This document shows positions 40,558 through 48,816 of a DNA stretch of 64,000 nucleotides, piece by piece. The stretch's first letter is position 1; every line of letters begins with the position of its first letter. This DNA is from Micromonospora sp. NBC_01740. GTDB taxonomy: Bacteria; Actinomycetota; Actinomycetes; Mycobacteriales; Micromonosporaceae. The translations under genes were made by a program, and so were the position numbers. The stretch covers positions 2,108,001 through 2,172,000 of the forward strand of contig NZ_CP109150.1 in assembly GCF_035920365.1 (NCBI RefSeq), written 5' to 3'. The notes beneath the pieces are model-generated. The model was given only the letters and a program-made list of their open reading frames with translations, was not told the origin of the DNA and did no database searches.

Positions 40558-41707
40558 GGTGCACCTGCCGGTCGCGCAGTGTCAGCGCCCCGTTGACGAG
40601 CAGCAGCCGGTCGTTGGCGTAGTTCAGCGAGGCCGAGCGGAGGTCCCGGAAGACGCGCTCCAGGTACAGCGGCGACGACCTGAGGTAGCCGTGCCGCAGG
40701 CCCACCAGCTCCACCATCTCGTCGGCGGCGGCGAAGCACTGCTCGGCGGCGTGCACCTTCAGGGAGTTGACCAGCAGCTGGGTCGACGGGTCGGCCACGT
40801 CCGGGGTGCCCTCCACGGCGGCGACGGTGTGCCGCAGCAGGGCGTTGACCAGGTCGAGCCGGCCCCGGACCCGGGCCAGCCGGGTCAGCAGCAGCTCCGA
40901 GGAGGGATCGAACTGGCCCCGGCCGGCGTCGCGGATGTGGTGCAGGATCCGCGACAGCGCGCCGGTCGCCGCGCCGAGCCACGCCGCCGACCAGCCGATG
41001 TGTGCCAGCGGCCCGAAGGTGGGGGCGACGATCTCGCGGAACTTCCCGGGTGCGCCGATCACCTGGTCGGCCGGCACCCGCCCGGTCAGCCGCATCGGCA
41101 CGCTCTGGGTGGCCCGCATCCCGAGCGGCTGCCAGCCGCCGCGCACCTCCAGGGTCAGCTGGTCGCGGCGGGCGTACACCAGGGAGACCTGGCTGGGCGA
41201 GGTGGCGTCCGGCGCCAGCGTGGTGATGAGGTACGCGTCGGCGTGCTGGCCGCCCGTCACGATCGGGGCGTCCCGGTCGATCGTCAACGTCCCGGCGTCC
41301 TGCCGGACCGTCGACTCCGAGCTGAGCAGGTGTCCGCCCTTGCCGCGTTCGGTGGTCACCGAGGCGAGGTAGACGTCGCCCTTGCCGAGCTCCGGCAGGA
41401 GCCGCGCGGCGAGGGGCCCGTCGGCGTGCCGGACCACCGCCACCACCTGCTGGCAGTGCATTGCGAAGATCAACGCGACGGACATGTCCACCCGGGCCAG
41501 CCGCAGCGTCACGTCGACGAGGTCGCCGAGCCCGCCGCCCCCGCCGCCGTGCTCCGCCGGCACGAGCAGGCCGAGCAGGCCGGTGGCCCGCATCGCGTCC
41601 AGCGCCGCGACGGGGAACTCCGCCGCCTCGTCGGCCTGCTCCGCGTGCGCGGCGGTGGCGGCCAGCACCTGCTCCAGCGCGGCCTCGTGGCGGGTCGCGG
41701 TGCTCAC
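40550..41707 (-). CDS. Acyl-CoA-dehydrogenase-fold flavoprotein 1
   Basis: 385 residues. N-terminal helices (RATGLLGLLVPAEHGGGGGG), beta domain (YLASVTTERGKGGHLLSSES, GWQPLGMRATQSVPMRLTGR) and C-terminal helices (EQCFAAADEMVELVGLRHGY, LERVFRDLRSASLNYANDRL). The last segment aligns with the YRDARITxIYEGT region, but YEG is YAN, so the usual base is missing, as in HsaA- and nitrososynthase-like oxygenases. It could desaturate, alpha-hydroxylate or N-oxidise an aminoacyl-carrier. GTG 41707 overlaps the carrier-protein stop by 4 nt; a longer ATG start at 41743 is unlikely. Confidence 0.83.
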   Translation of the reverse strand: MSTATRHEAALEQVLAATAAHAEQADEAAEFPVAALDAMRATGLLGLLVPAEHGGGGGGLGDLVDVTLRLARVDMSVALIFAMHCQQVVAVVRHADGPLAARLLPELGKGDVYLASVTTERGKGGHLLSSESTVRQDAGTLTIDRDAPIVTGGQHADAYLITTLAPDATSPSQVSLVYARRDQLTLEVRGGWQPLGMRATQSVPMRLTGRVPADQVIGAPGKFREIVAPTFGPLAHIGWSAAWLGAATGALSRILHHIRDAGRGQFDPSSELLLTRLARVRGRLDLVNALLRHTVAAVEGTPDVADPSTQLLVNSLKVHAAEQCFAAADEMVELVGLRHGYLRSSPLYLERVFRDLRSASLNYANDRLLLVNGALTLRDRQVHLA

Positions 41708-41946
41708 GCCGCCCGCCCCCGCAGCGACTCGATGGTGTTCCACAGGCTGCCGGCGGTGGCGAAGGTGCTGTCGGTCAGCAGCTCGTCGGGCATGGACACG
41801 CCGTAGGTGTCCTCGATGGTGAACAGCAGCTCGATCGCGCGCATCGAGTCCAGGCCCAGCTCGTTGAGCGAGGCCTCGGCGGTGATGGGCTGCGTTCCCG
41901 CGTACTTGAGGAACGGCTTGAGCAGGTCCGGAAAAGCGGCGTCCAT
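41704..41946 (-). CDS. Acyl carrier protein
   Basis: 80 residues, four-helix carrier. NELGLDSMRAIELLFTIEDT bears the phosphopantetheine Ser (LDS), and YGVSMPDELLTDSTFATAG is the recognition helix region. Lies between the decarboxylase (7 nt) and the two flavoproteins (4-nt overlap), so it is the probable scaffold for ligase, decarboxylase and flavoprotein chemistry. Related carrier proteins accompany ligase/decarboxylase pairs in exosortase-A loci (family knowledge). Confidence 0.92.
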   Translation of the reverse strand: MDAAFPDLLKPFLKYAGTQPITAEASLNELGLDSMRAIELLFTIEDTYGVSMPDELLTDSTFATAGSLWNTIESLRGRAA

Positions 41947-41953
41947 TGTCAGA

Positions 41954-43204
41954 TCAACCCCTGTCGCTGCCGATGACGGTGTGCCGGGTGAGCTCCAGCC
42001 GGGTCACGCCGGTGATCCGGCCCCCGGCGACGGTGACCTCGACCGGCATGGGATGCGCGAGGAAGGCCACCAGGCTGGCGTAGAGGCCGTACGCGCCCAC
42101 GTTGGGCACGGCGACCAGCTGGCCCGGGACCAGCGGCGGGAGGGCCGCGGCGCGGGCCCACGTGTCCAGCGGCGTGCACAGCGGCCCGGTGACGATGGTC
42201 CCGGGCACCGGCGCGCCGGCCGCCGCGTCCACGGTGACCAGGTCCGGCACGATCGGCGGCAGCCGGCGCAGCCCGGACATCCCGCCGAGGTGGTGGATGC
42301 CCGACTCCAGCACCACCACGGTGGCGCCCTGCGACCGCTTCACGTCCAGGACCCGGGTGACGAGCGTGCCGCAGGTGCCGACCAGGTACCGGCCGGACTC
42401 GAAGGCCACCCCCGGTCCACGCTCCGGCCAGCCCGGGAAGGCGTCGCCCAGCAACGCCGTCAGCCGGTCCGCCAGCTTCGGCAGGTCCGGTCGGTCGCCG
42501 GCCCGCGCGAAGGGCGCCCCGAAGCCGCCGCCCAGGTCGATCAGCTCCGGCTGCGTCCCGGTCGCCGCCGCCAGCCGCCGTACGGTGTCGACGGACTGGG
42601 TGAACTGGGCGAGCAGGGCGTCCTCGCCGTCGACGTTGCTGCCCATGTAGAGGTGGAACCCGACCGGGGACACGTTCCGGCGCGGCCCGAACAGCTCGGG
42701 CCGGTCCAGCACCCAGCGCACGTCCGCGCCGAACTGCGAGGCGACGCCGGTCATGGTGAGCCCCTGCCCGGGGGCCGGGGTGTCGTCGTTGATGCGCACC
42801 AGCGTGCGGACCTCGACGTCGTGCTCGCGGGCCACCCGGTCGAGCTGGTCCAGCCCGTACGGCGAGTCGACGGAGAAGAGCCCCACCCCGGCCCGTACGG
42901 CCTCGACCAGGTCGACGTCCCGCTTGCCGGGGCCGGTGTAGAGGACCTCGGCCGGATCGCAGCCGGCCGCCAGCGCGACGCGCAGCTCGCCGGGGGAGCA
43001 GACCTCCGCCCGGCACCCCGCGGCGGTGAGGTCGGCGACCACCGTCGGGTGCGGGTTGGCCTTGAGCGAGTAGAACAGCTCGGCGGGCCCGGGCAGGGCG
43101 GCCCGCAGCGCGGCGTACGAGCGGGCCAGCTCGTCGGTGTCGTAGAGGTACGCCGGGGTCTGCGGCGCGTCCGGCCGGTCGAAGAGTTCCGCGAGCTCAG
43201 ACAC
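41954..43204 (-). CDS. Type III PLP-dependent decarboxylase (LysA/BtrK-like)
   Basis: 416 residues, alanine-racemase-type barrel plus beta domain. Lys48 in FYSLKANPHP binds PLP; GGGFGAPFA, ESGRYLVGTCGTLVTRVLDV and GPLCTPLDTW (active-site Cys, Asp) complete the site. Close in form to the decarboxylases found with AMP-ligases and carrier proteins, including BtrK, which decarboxylates a glutamyl-carrier in butirosin synthesis. So it may act on a carrier-bound amino acid rather than free diaminopimelate. GTG 43204 overlaps the ligase stop by 8 nt. Confidence 0.88.
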   Translation of the reverse strand: MSELAELFDRPDAPQTPAYLYDTDELARSYAALRAALPGPAELFYSLKANPHPTVVADLTAAGCRAEVCSPGELRVALAAGCDPAEVLYTGPGKRDVDLVEAVRAGVGLFSVDSPYGLDQLDRVAREHDVEVRTLVRINDDTPAPGQGLTMTGVASQFGADVRWVLDRPELFGPRRNVSPVGFHLYMGSNVDGEDALLAQFTQSVDTVRRLAAATGTQPELIDLGGGFGAPFARAGDRPDLPKLADRLTALLGDAFPGWPERGPGVAFESGRYLVGTCGTLVTRVLDVKRSQGATVVVLESGIHHLGGMSGLRRLPPIVPDLVTVDAAAGAPVPGTIVTGPLCTPLDTWARAAALPPLVPGQLVAVPNVGAYGLYASLVAFLAHPMPVEVTVAGGRITGVTRLELTRHTVIGSDRG

Positions 43205-44696
43205 GGGCGCGCTCCGACCACATCCGGTACAGCTCCGCCCGGTCGACCTTGCCGTTGCGGGTCAGCGGGATCTCCGGCACGACCAGGCAGGTCCGGGGCG
43301 TCTTGATCTCGTCGAGTTCGGTGCGCAGCGCGGCGAGCACCTCCGGCGCGGTCAGCTCGGTCACCGCGAACAGGGTGGCCGAGTCGCCGCCGTCCTCGGC
43401 GCGGGGCGGCAGCACGGCGGCGGCCTGCATCTGCGGTATCCGGTGCGCCGCCGCCTCGACCTCGGTGACGCTGACGCGGATGCCGCGTTCCTTGTAGATG
43501 TCGTCGCGCCGGCCGACGAAGTAGAGGTAGCCGTCGGCGTCGAGCCAGCCGTGGTCGCCCGTGCGTAGCTGGGGGAAGAGCCCCTCGGCGCGGGGGAAGC
43601 GCTGCGCGGTGAGGTCCGGGCGACGCCAGTAGCCGGCCATCACGTGCGGGCCGCGGACCACGATCTCGCCGACGGTGCCGGGCGGCACCGCCGCGCCGTC
43701 CGCGTCCACGATCAGGATCTCGGTGCCGGGCAGGGCCCGCCCGGAGGCGCCGGGCCGGCGCAGGTCCTCGTCCACCGGCATGATCGCGGCCCGCTTGCAC
43801 TCGGTGAGCCCGAACATCAGCTGTACGCGCAGCGTGGGGATGCGGGCGCGCAGGTCGCGCAGCACCTCGGGCGGCATCGCCGCGCCGGTGTTGGTGAGCA
43901 GGCGCAGCGCCGGCACGGCCGTGCCCGGGCGGGACAGCATCCGGGCCAGGCCACGGGCGAGGGCGGGCACGGCGGGCAGCACGGTCGCGCCGCTGTTCAC
44001 CAGGTGCCGGGGCAGCGTCGGGCCGGTGTCGGCGGGGGAGGCCAGGTGCAGCCGGGCGCCGGCCAGCGTGCTGAGGAAGATCTGGTACATGCCGTAGTCG
44101 AAGGAGAGCGGCAGGGCGCACCACACGACGTCGTCGGCCCGGTAGCCGAGCTGGGCGGCGATGGCCCCGGCGGCGAAGACCACCTGCGCGTGGGTGGACA
44201 CCACCGCCTTCGGCATGCCGGTGCTGCCGGAGGTGTAGATGAGGCAGACCGGATCGACGGCCAGCGGGGCCGCCGCCGGCTCGGCGTCCGGGCCGTCGCG
44301 CACGATCCGGCGCAGCTCCGCCGAGCCGACGGCCGGCACCCCGTGCTCGGCGGCCACGGCGAGCGCCCGGGGGCTGTCGCTGACGAGCAGCGCCGGCTCG
44401 GCGTCGGTCAGCACGTGGGCCAGGGCGATCGCGGGGGACTGGTCGTTGACGACGCTGAACACGGCGCCCGCCCGGGAACAGGCGTACAGCAGGGCGGGCA
44501 GCAGCGGGTCGGTGGGCAGGCAGACCACCACCCGCTCGCCCCGGCGCACACCCCGCCCGGCGAGCCAGCCGGCGAGCCGCCGGCTGGCGGCGTCCAGCTC
44601 GCCGTAGCTCTGGACCAGGTCGCCACGCGCGATCGCCGGTGCGTCCGGCCGGGCGGCCGCGGTGCGGTCCAGCAGTTCGTGCAGCAGCCCGCTCAC
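43197..44696 (-). CDS. AMP-forming acyl/aminoacyl ligase
   Basis: 499 residues, ANL family. LIYTSGSTGMPKAVVSTH (P-loop), LMFGLTECKRAAIMP, QLRTGDHGWLDADGYLYFVG, RRDDIYKERGIRVSVTEVEA and IPLTRNGKVDRAEL (catalytic Lys). The sequence leans towards exosortase-A-associated ligases, which also pair with a PLP decarboxylase and a carrier protein. It probably loads the adjacent carrier protein(s). GTG 44696 overlaps the preceding gene's stop by 4 nt. Confidence 0.9.
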   Translation of the reverse strand: MSGLLHELLDRTAAARPDAPAIARGDLVQSYGELDAASRRLAGWLAGRGVRRGERVVVCLPTDPLLPALLYACSRAGAVFSVVNDQSPAIALAHVLTDAEPALLVSDSPRALAVAAEHGVPAVGSAELRRIVRDGPDAEPAAAPLAVDPVCLIYTSGSTGMPKAVVSTHAQVVFAAGAIAAQLGYRADDVVWCALPLSFDYGMYQIFLSTLAGARLHLASPADTGPTLPRHLVNSGATVLPAVPALARGLARMLSRPGTAVPALRLLTNTGAAMPPEVLRDLRARIPTLRVQLMFGLTECKRAAIMPVDEDLRRPGASGRALPGTEILIVDADGAAVPPGTVGEIVVRGPHVMAGYWRRPDLTAQRFPRAEGLFPQLRTGDHGWLDADGYLYFVGRRDDIYKERGIRVSVTEVEAAAHRIPQMQAAAVLPPRAEDGGDSATLFAVTELTAPEVLAALRTELDEIKTPRTCLVVPEIPLTRNGKVDRAELYRMWSERARV

Positions 44697-45931
44697 CGGC
44701 CCGACACCCCCTGCGTCGCCGGCCGGGCCCGCTCGAACACGGCGCCCAGCGAGTCGAGGTCGTGCAGGGCCGTCCCGGTGAGGTCGTCCGGGTCCAGCTC
44801 CACCCCCAGCCGGGTCTCCGCCCGCTCGATCACCTCGACCAGCCGGAACGAGTTGAAGCCCGACAGCGTCCGCAGCGGACGCCCGTCGACCGGCACCTCC
44901 GGGCCCACACCGAGGACGCCACGCACCTCGTCGGCCAGCACCTCGCGGATCCGGCCCGGGTCGGCGGCCGGCCCGCCCCTCGGCGGTGGCACCGGCCCGG
45001 CGTCGGCGAGCCGTCCGGCGAGCGCCACGTCGTCGCGCAGCAGGCCGGCGAGCTGGTCGAGGACGGGGGCGGGGAAGACGCCGCCCCGGCGGACCCGGCG
45101 CATCGCCACGTAGCTCTGCCCGGCGAGCGCGAGCCAGGCGTCGGCGCGACCGGCGGCCTCCCGTGCCGCGTCGGCGGCGTCCGGGTCGCCGGCCAGCCAG
45201 GCGGCGTGCAGGGCCCGGGACCGGCCGAGCAGCCACACGTCGAGCACCAGTTGGGCCGCCGCCTCCGCCTCGCCCGCCCGCCGCCGGACGGCCGCCAGGT
45301 AGTCCTCGATCCGGTCGGCCTCGGCGCGCAACGCGGCGGCGTTGTCCCGCAGCACCGCCGCCCGGTCGAGCACCGGGGTGCCGTCGGCGACGACGGTCAT
45401 CGCGGTCGCGCGGGGCACCGCCGCGTCGAAGTCGGCGGCCGACATCCGCCACGTCCCCGGTCGCGCGTCACCCCACTGGGTGGAGTTGTGGTAGCCGTCG
45501 ACCACGACGCAGTGCTCACCGGCGTCGACCAGCAGGAAGCTGTGCTCCATGTGCTGGTTTCCGGCGTACGGCAGCCAGCTCATGGTGAACGTGTCGGCGA
45601 CCACGTAGAGCGGCGAGTGCTCCGCCACCAGCTCGCGCAGCCGCGCGCCCGGCACGTCGTCCCAGCGTCGGGCGACCCGCAGGCCGAGCAGGTCGGCCGC
45701 CTCGGCCAGCCGCTGGTCCACCGACGCGGTCACCGCCGGCGTCCCGGCCGGCCCCTCGGCGGTGTGGAAGCGCAGGGTGGCCCCGAGCGCCAGGTGCGCC
45801 CCGGGCCCGTAGGCCCGGTCGGCCAGCGCGGCCAGGTTCACCTGTACGCAGTCCAGCACGTCGGCGCGGAGACCGGTCAGCACCGGCGTCCACTCCCGGC
45901 GGCGCGTCGGCACCGCAGGCACAGCGACCAT
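44693..45931 (-). CDS. BtrH-like acyltransferase fused to a C-terminal carrier domain
   Basis: 412 residues. N-terminal papain-like part: Cys28 in ADVLDCVQVNLAAL, then NQHMEHSFLLVDAGEHCVVV, DGYHNSTQWGD (His and Asp). A helical middle (220-310) follows. Residues about 330-400 form a carrier domain: VLADEVRGVLGVG, LRTLSGFNSFRLVEVIERAE with the Ser in FNS, and LGVELDPDDLTGTALHDLDS. BtrH itself has no carrier domain. A fused carrier would hold the acyl donor next to the transferase. Homologous to the protein at 37785. ATG 45931. I am fairly sure of the carrier domain and moderately sure of the BtrH assignment. Confidence 0.7.
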   Translation of the reverse strand: MVAVPAVPTRRREWTPVLTGLRADVLDCVQVNLAALADRAYGPGAHLALGATLRFHTAEGPAGTPAVTASVDQRLAEAADLLGLRVARRWDDVPGARLRELVAEHSPLYVVADTFTMSWLPYAGNQHMEHSFLLVDAGEHCVVVDGYHNSTQWGDARPGTWRMSAADFDAAVPRATAMTVVADGTPVLDRAAVLRDNAAALRAEADRIEDYLAAVRRRAGEAEAAAQLVLDVWLLGRSRALHAAWLAGDPDAADAAREAAGRADAWLALAGQSYVAMRRVRRGGVFPAPVLDQLAGLLRDDVALAGRLADAGPVPPPRGGPAADPGRIREVLADEVRGVLGVGPEVPVDGRPLRTLSGFNSFRLVEVIERAETRLGVELDPDDLTGTALHDLDSLGAVFERARPATQGVSGR

Positions 45932-45941
45932 GTCACGCCCT

Positions 45942-47273
45942 TCAGATCTCGTGGACCGCGCGGAGCGACGCCGTCGCCGCCCGCAACGCGTCCGCGTCGG
46001 CCGGCCGGTCCTCGGGCAGACCGGCGAGGAGCTTGTCGTACGCGGCCAGGTCGAGCAGGCCGTGCCCGCTGACGCAGACCAGCACCCCGTGCCGCGCCGG
46101 GTGCCCGGACTCCCGCCCGGTCGCCACGCGGGCGGCGGCGGCCAGCGCGTGACCCGACTCCGGCGCGGGCAGCACCAGCTCGGTCAGGGCGAACGTCCGG
46201 CCGGCGGTCAGCGCCTCCCGCTGGCCCACCGCCAGCGCCGAGATCTGCTCCCGGTGCCGCATGGCGGAGATCAGCTTCGCCGCGCCGTGGAAGCGCAGCC
46301 CGGCCGAGTGCGACGCGGGGATCGCGTACCCGCTGCCGATCGTGTACATCGGCTCCATCGGGCCGGTGCCGGTGGAGTCGGTGTGGTCGTAGGCGTACAC
46401 CCCACGGGTCAGCTTCGGGGTGGCGCTGGACTCGACCGCGATCAGGTCGGCGGGCACGTCCAGCTCGCCGGCCCGCCAGGCGGCGAAGAACGGCAGGGCC
46501 AGGCCGCCGAAGTTGCTGCCGGCGCCCACGCAGCCGATCACCGCGTCCACGGGGGCGTCGACGGCGGCGAGCTGGTCGATCGCCTCCAGGCCGATCACCG
46601 ACTGGTGCAGGATGCTGTACGTCTCGCCGCTGCCGATGCAGAACGCCCGCTTGGGATCCGCCCGGGCGTACTCGACGGCCTCGCCGATGGCCAGCGCGAG
46701 GCTGTTGCCCTGCCCCGGCTGCTCGGCGGCGGCGCGTCCCACCCCGGTCAGCGGGCTGGGACTGGCGTGCAGCTCCGCGCCGTAGAGCCGCATCAGGCTG
46801 CCCCGGTACGGCTTGTCGCGCAGGCTCCCGCCGACCATGAAGACGGTGCAGGCCATGCCGAACGCGGCGCAGGCGGCGGCGAGGGCGCTGCCCCACTGCC
46901 CGGCGCCGGTGCCGGTGACCAGCTCCCGGAAGCCCGCCCGGTGGTAGTAGTGGGCCTGCGCCAGGGCGGTGTTGAACTTGTGGCTGCCGGAGATGTTCCC
47001 GCCCTCGTACTTGACGTAGATCGGGACGGTGGCCCCGATCTCGGCCTCGAAGCGGCGGGCCCGCCACAGCGGCGCCGGCCGGTAGGCCCGGTAGCGCTCG
47101 GCCACGGGCTCCGGGATCGGCCAGAACTCCCGGGCCGACACGCTCTGCCGGATCAGCTCCAGGGGCAGGGTGGCGGTCACCGGGCCGTCGGTGTCCTCCG
47201 GCGTCACGTCCGCGGGCAGTTCGTAGCCGAGGTGCGGCAGGACGCTGCGCCAGGCCCGGGGCGTCTCGGTCAC
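45942..47273 (-). CDS. TrpB-like PLP enzyme lacking the catalytic Glu
   Basis: 443 residues, beta-family PLP enzyme close to the TrpB2 group. YEGGNISGSHKFNTALAQAH places the PLP Lys at 99. In TrpB the next motif is ETGAGQHG with the catalytic Glu109; here it is GTGAGQWG with Gly121. The phosphate-binding GCVGAGSNFGG and SPSPLTGVGRAAAE are kept. Without the Glu, tryptophan-like beta-replacement is unlikely, so a changed reaction (for example beta-elimination/addition with another nucleophile) is inferred. There is no trpA. GTG 47273 overlaps the carrier-protein stop. Confidence 0.85.
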   Translation of the reverse strand: MTETPRAWRSVLPHLGYELPADVTPEDTDGPVTATLPLELIRQSVSAREFWPIPEPVAERYRAYRPAPLWRARRFEAEIGATVPIYVKYEGGNISGSHKFNTALAQAHYYHRAGFRELVTGTGAGQWGSALAAACAAFGMACTVFMVGGSLRDKPYRGSLMRLYGAELHASPSPLTGVGRAAAEQPGQGNSLALAIGEAVEYARADPKRAFCIGSGETYSILHQSVIGLEAIDQLAAVDAPVDAVIGCVGAGSNFGGLALPFFAAWRAGELDVPADLIAVESSATPKLTRGVYAYDHTDSTGTGPMEPMYTIGSGYAIPASHSAGLRFHGAAKLISAMRHREQISALAVGQREALTAGRTFALTELVLPAPESGHALAAAARVATGRESGHPARHGVLVCVSGHGLLDLAAYDKLLAGLPEDRPADADALRAATASLRAVHEI

Positions 47274-47539
47274 GACTCCTCCTTCACCACGTCGGCGACG
47301 ACGTCGACCAGGTCCGCGACGGTCGTGAAGACCCGCCCGGCGAAGATGTCGTCCGGCAGCGTCACGTCCAGCTCGTCCTCCAGCCGGACGAGCATGCCGA
47401 GGAAACCGAGCGAGTTGACCCGCAGCAGGTCGCCGTTGAGGGGCTCGTGGTCGTCGACCGTGCCGGGGTCGACCGCGAGCCGGGACTCGCGTACGACCAG
47501 CCGTTTCACCGCCTCGTTGATCAGGGACCGGTCCGTCAT
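47270..47539 (-). CDS. Acyl carrier protein
   Basis: 89 residues. DLLRVNSLGFLGMLVRLEDE holds the phosphopantetheine Ser (VNS rather than the usual DS). The LDVTLPDDIFAGRVFTTVAD recognition segment is normal. Placed between the TrpB-like and ProA-like genes with 4-nt overlaps on both sides, suggesting that these enzymes act on its cargo. ATG 47539. Confidence 0.88.
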   Translation of the reverse strand: MTDRSLINEAVKRLVVRESRLAVDPGTVDDHEPLNGDLLRVNSLGFLGMLVRLEDELDVTLPDDIFAGRVFTTVADLVDVVADVVKEES

Positions 47540-48816
47540 GCCGCCTCCGTCCCGTCGCCGCGCAGCCTGCCCCCGGCGTCGACGACCCAGCTCCAGGTCA
47601 GCAGGGCGGACAGGTCGACGGGCCCGCGTACGTGCAGCCGGCCCGTGCTGATGGACAGCTCCGGCCCCAGCGCCATCGTCGGACCGTCGTGCAGGCGCAG
47701 GGAGCCGTTGACCACCAGCGCGGCGGCGTCCACCCTGGCCAGGAACCCGTCCACGACCGTCGGGTCGGTGGCCACCACGCCCTCGGTGTGCCGGGAACCG
47801 AAGCGGCGGATGTGGGCCGCCGCCTCGTCGAGGCCGGCGACGGGCCGGATGCCGACCGCGCGTTCCAGGAACTCGCGGCCGTCGTCGGCGGCGGTCAGCT
47901 CGGCCACCGGCGCCCCGGCGGGCACGGCGGCGGTCAGCCGGGGGTCGACCCGCAGCAGCCACGGCTCGGTCAGCCCGGCGCCGGCCCGCAGCAGGGCCCG
48001 GGTCAGCTCCTCGGCCACGTCGGCGTGGGCCAGCACCAGTTCGAGCGTGTTGCACGCGGTGGGCTCGCCCAGCTTGCTGTCGAGCGCGATCCGGGCGGCC
48101 AGTTCCAGGTCGGCGCTGCGGTCGACGTAGAGGTGGTTGACCCCGCCGCCGCTGGCGATAACCGGGATGGTGGAGCTGGTCAGGCAGTAGTCGATCAGCG
48201 TCGGGCTGCCCCGGGGGATCAGCACGTCGACCGCGTCGTGCCGCTTCAGCAGGGCCCGCACCAGCCGGCGGTCGGGGTCGGTGACGATCCGTACGGTGCC
48301 GGCGGGCAGCCCCGCGTCCGCCAGCGCCTGCCCGACGACGACGGCGAGGGCCCGGTTGGTGGCCGCGATCTCCGACCCGCCGCGCAGGACGGCCACGTTG
48401 CCGACCGCCACCGGGAGCAGGGCGCCCTCGACCGTCACCGTCGGCCGCGCCTCGAAGATCATCAGAACCACGCCGAGCGGCTTGGGCAGCCGGCGTACGG
48501 TGGCGCCGTTGCCGGCCCGGTGTCCGGCGCTCGGCGCGGTCACCGCCGGCAGCGCCGCACGGGTCCGCGCGATCAGGTCGACCAGCGCGTCGAGGTGGCG
48601 CTTGCCGAGCGCCAGGCGGTCCACCAGTTCGGGGCCGAGGCCCGCCTCGGTGCCCCGGGCCACGTCGGTGGCGTTCGCCGCCAGGACGTCGGCCCAGCCG
48701 GCGGCGAGCCGGTCGGCGAGCGCCGCGCAGTACCGGTCGTAGCGCACGTCGCCGGGCGGGGGCAGCTCGGCCCGGGCCCGCGTCGCGCCGTCCAGGATCT
48801 CGTCCACATCGGTCAC
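47536..48816 (-). CDS. Glutamate-5-semialdehyde dehydrogenase (ProA)-like acyl reductase
   Basis: 426 residues, aldehyde-dehydrogenase fold. PLGVVLMIFEARPTVTVEGA, VAVLRGGSEIAATNRAL and the active-site Cys255 in GEPTACNTLELVLAH are the ProA signatures; the Cys has the same number as in E. coli. ProA reduces gamma-glutamyl phosphate to the semialdehyde. No glutamate kinase gene (proB) is nearby. Here the enzyme might reduce a carrier-bound thioester or an acyl phosphate made elsewhere (inference). GTG 48816 overlaps the SDR stop by 4 nt. Confidence 0.9.
   Translation of the reverse strand: MTDVDEILDGATRARAELPPPGDVRYDRYCAALADRLAAGWADVLAANATDVARGTEAGLGPELVDRLALGKRHLDALVDLIARTRAALPAVTAPSAGHRAGNGATVRRLPKPLGVVLMIFEARPTVTVEGALLPVAVGNVAVLRGGSEIAATNRALAVVVGQALADAGLPAGTVRIVTDPDRRLVRALLKRHDAVDVLIPRGSPTLIDYCLTSSTIPVIASGGGVNHLYVDRSADLELAARIALDSKLGEPTACNTLELVLAHADVAEELTRALLRAGAGLTEPWLLRVDPRLTAAVPAGAPVAELTAADDGREFLERAVGIRPVAGLDEAAAHIRRFGSRHTEGVVATDPTVVDGFLARVDAAALVVNGSLRLHDGPTMALGPELSISTGRLHVRGPVDLSALLTWSWVVDAGGRLRGDGTEAA

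Noticed and set aside
41954..43204. Diaminopimelate decarboxylase lysA for lysine synthesis
   Set aside because: Context (ligase and carrier-protein genes overlapped or 7 nt away) and resemblance to carrier-associated decarboxylases favour a pathway role.
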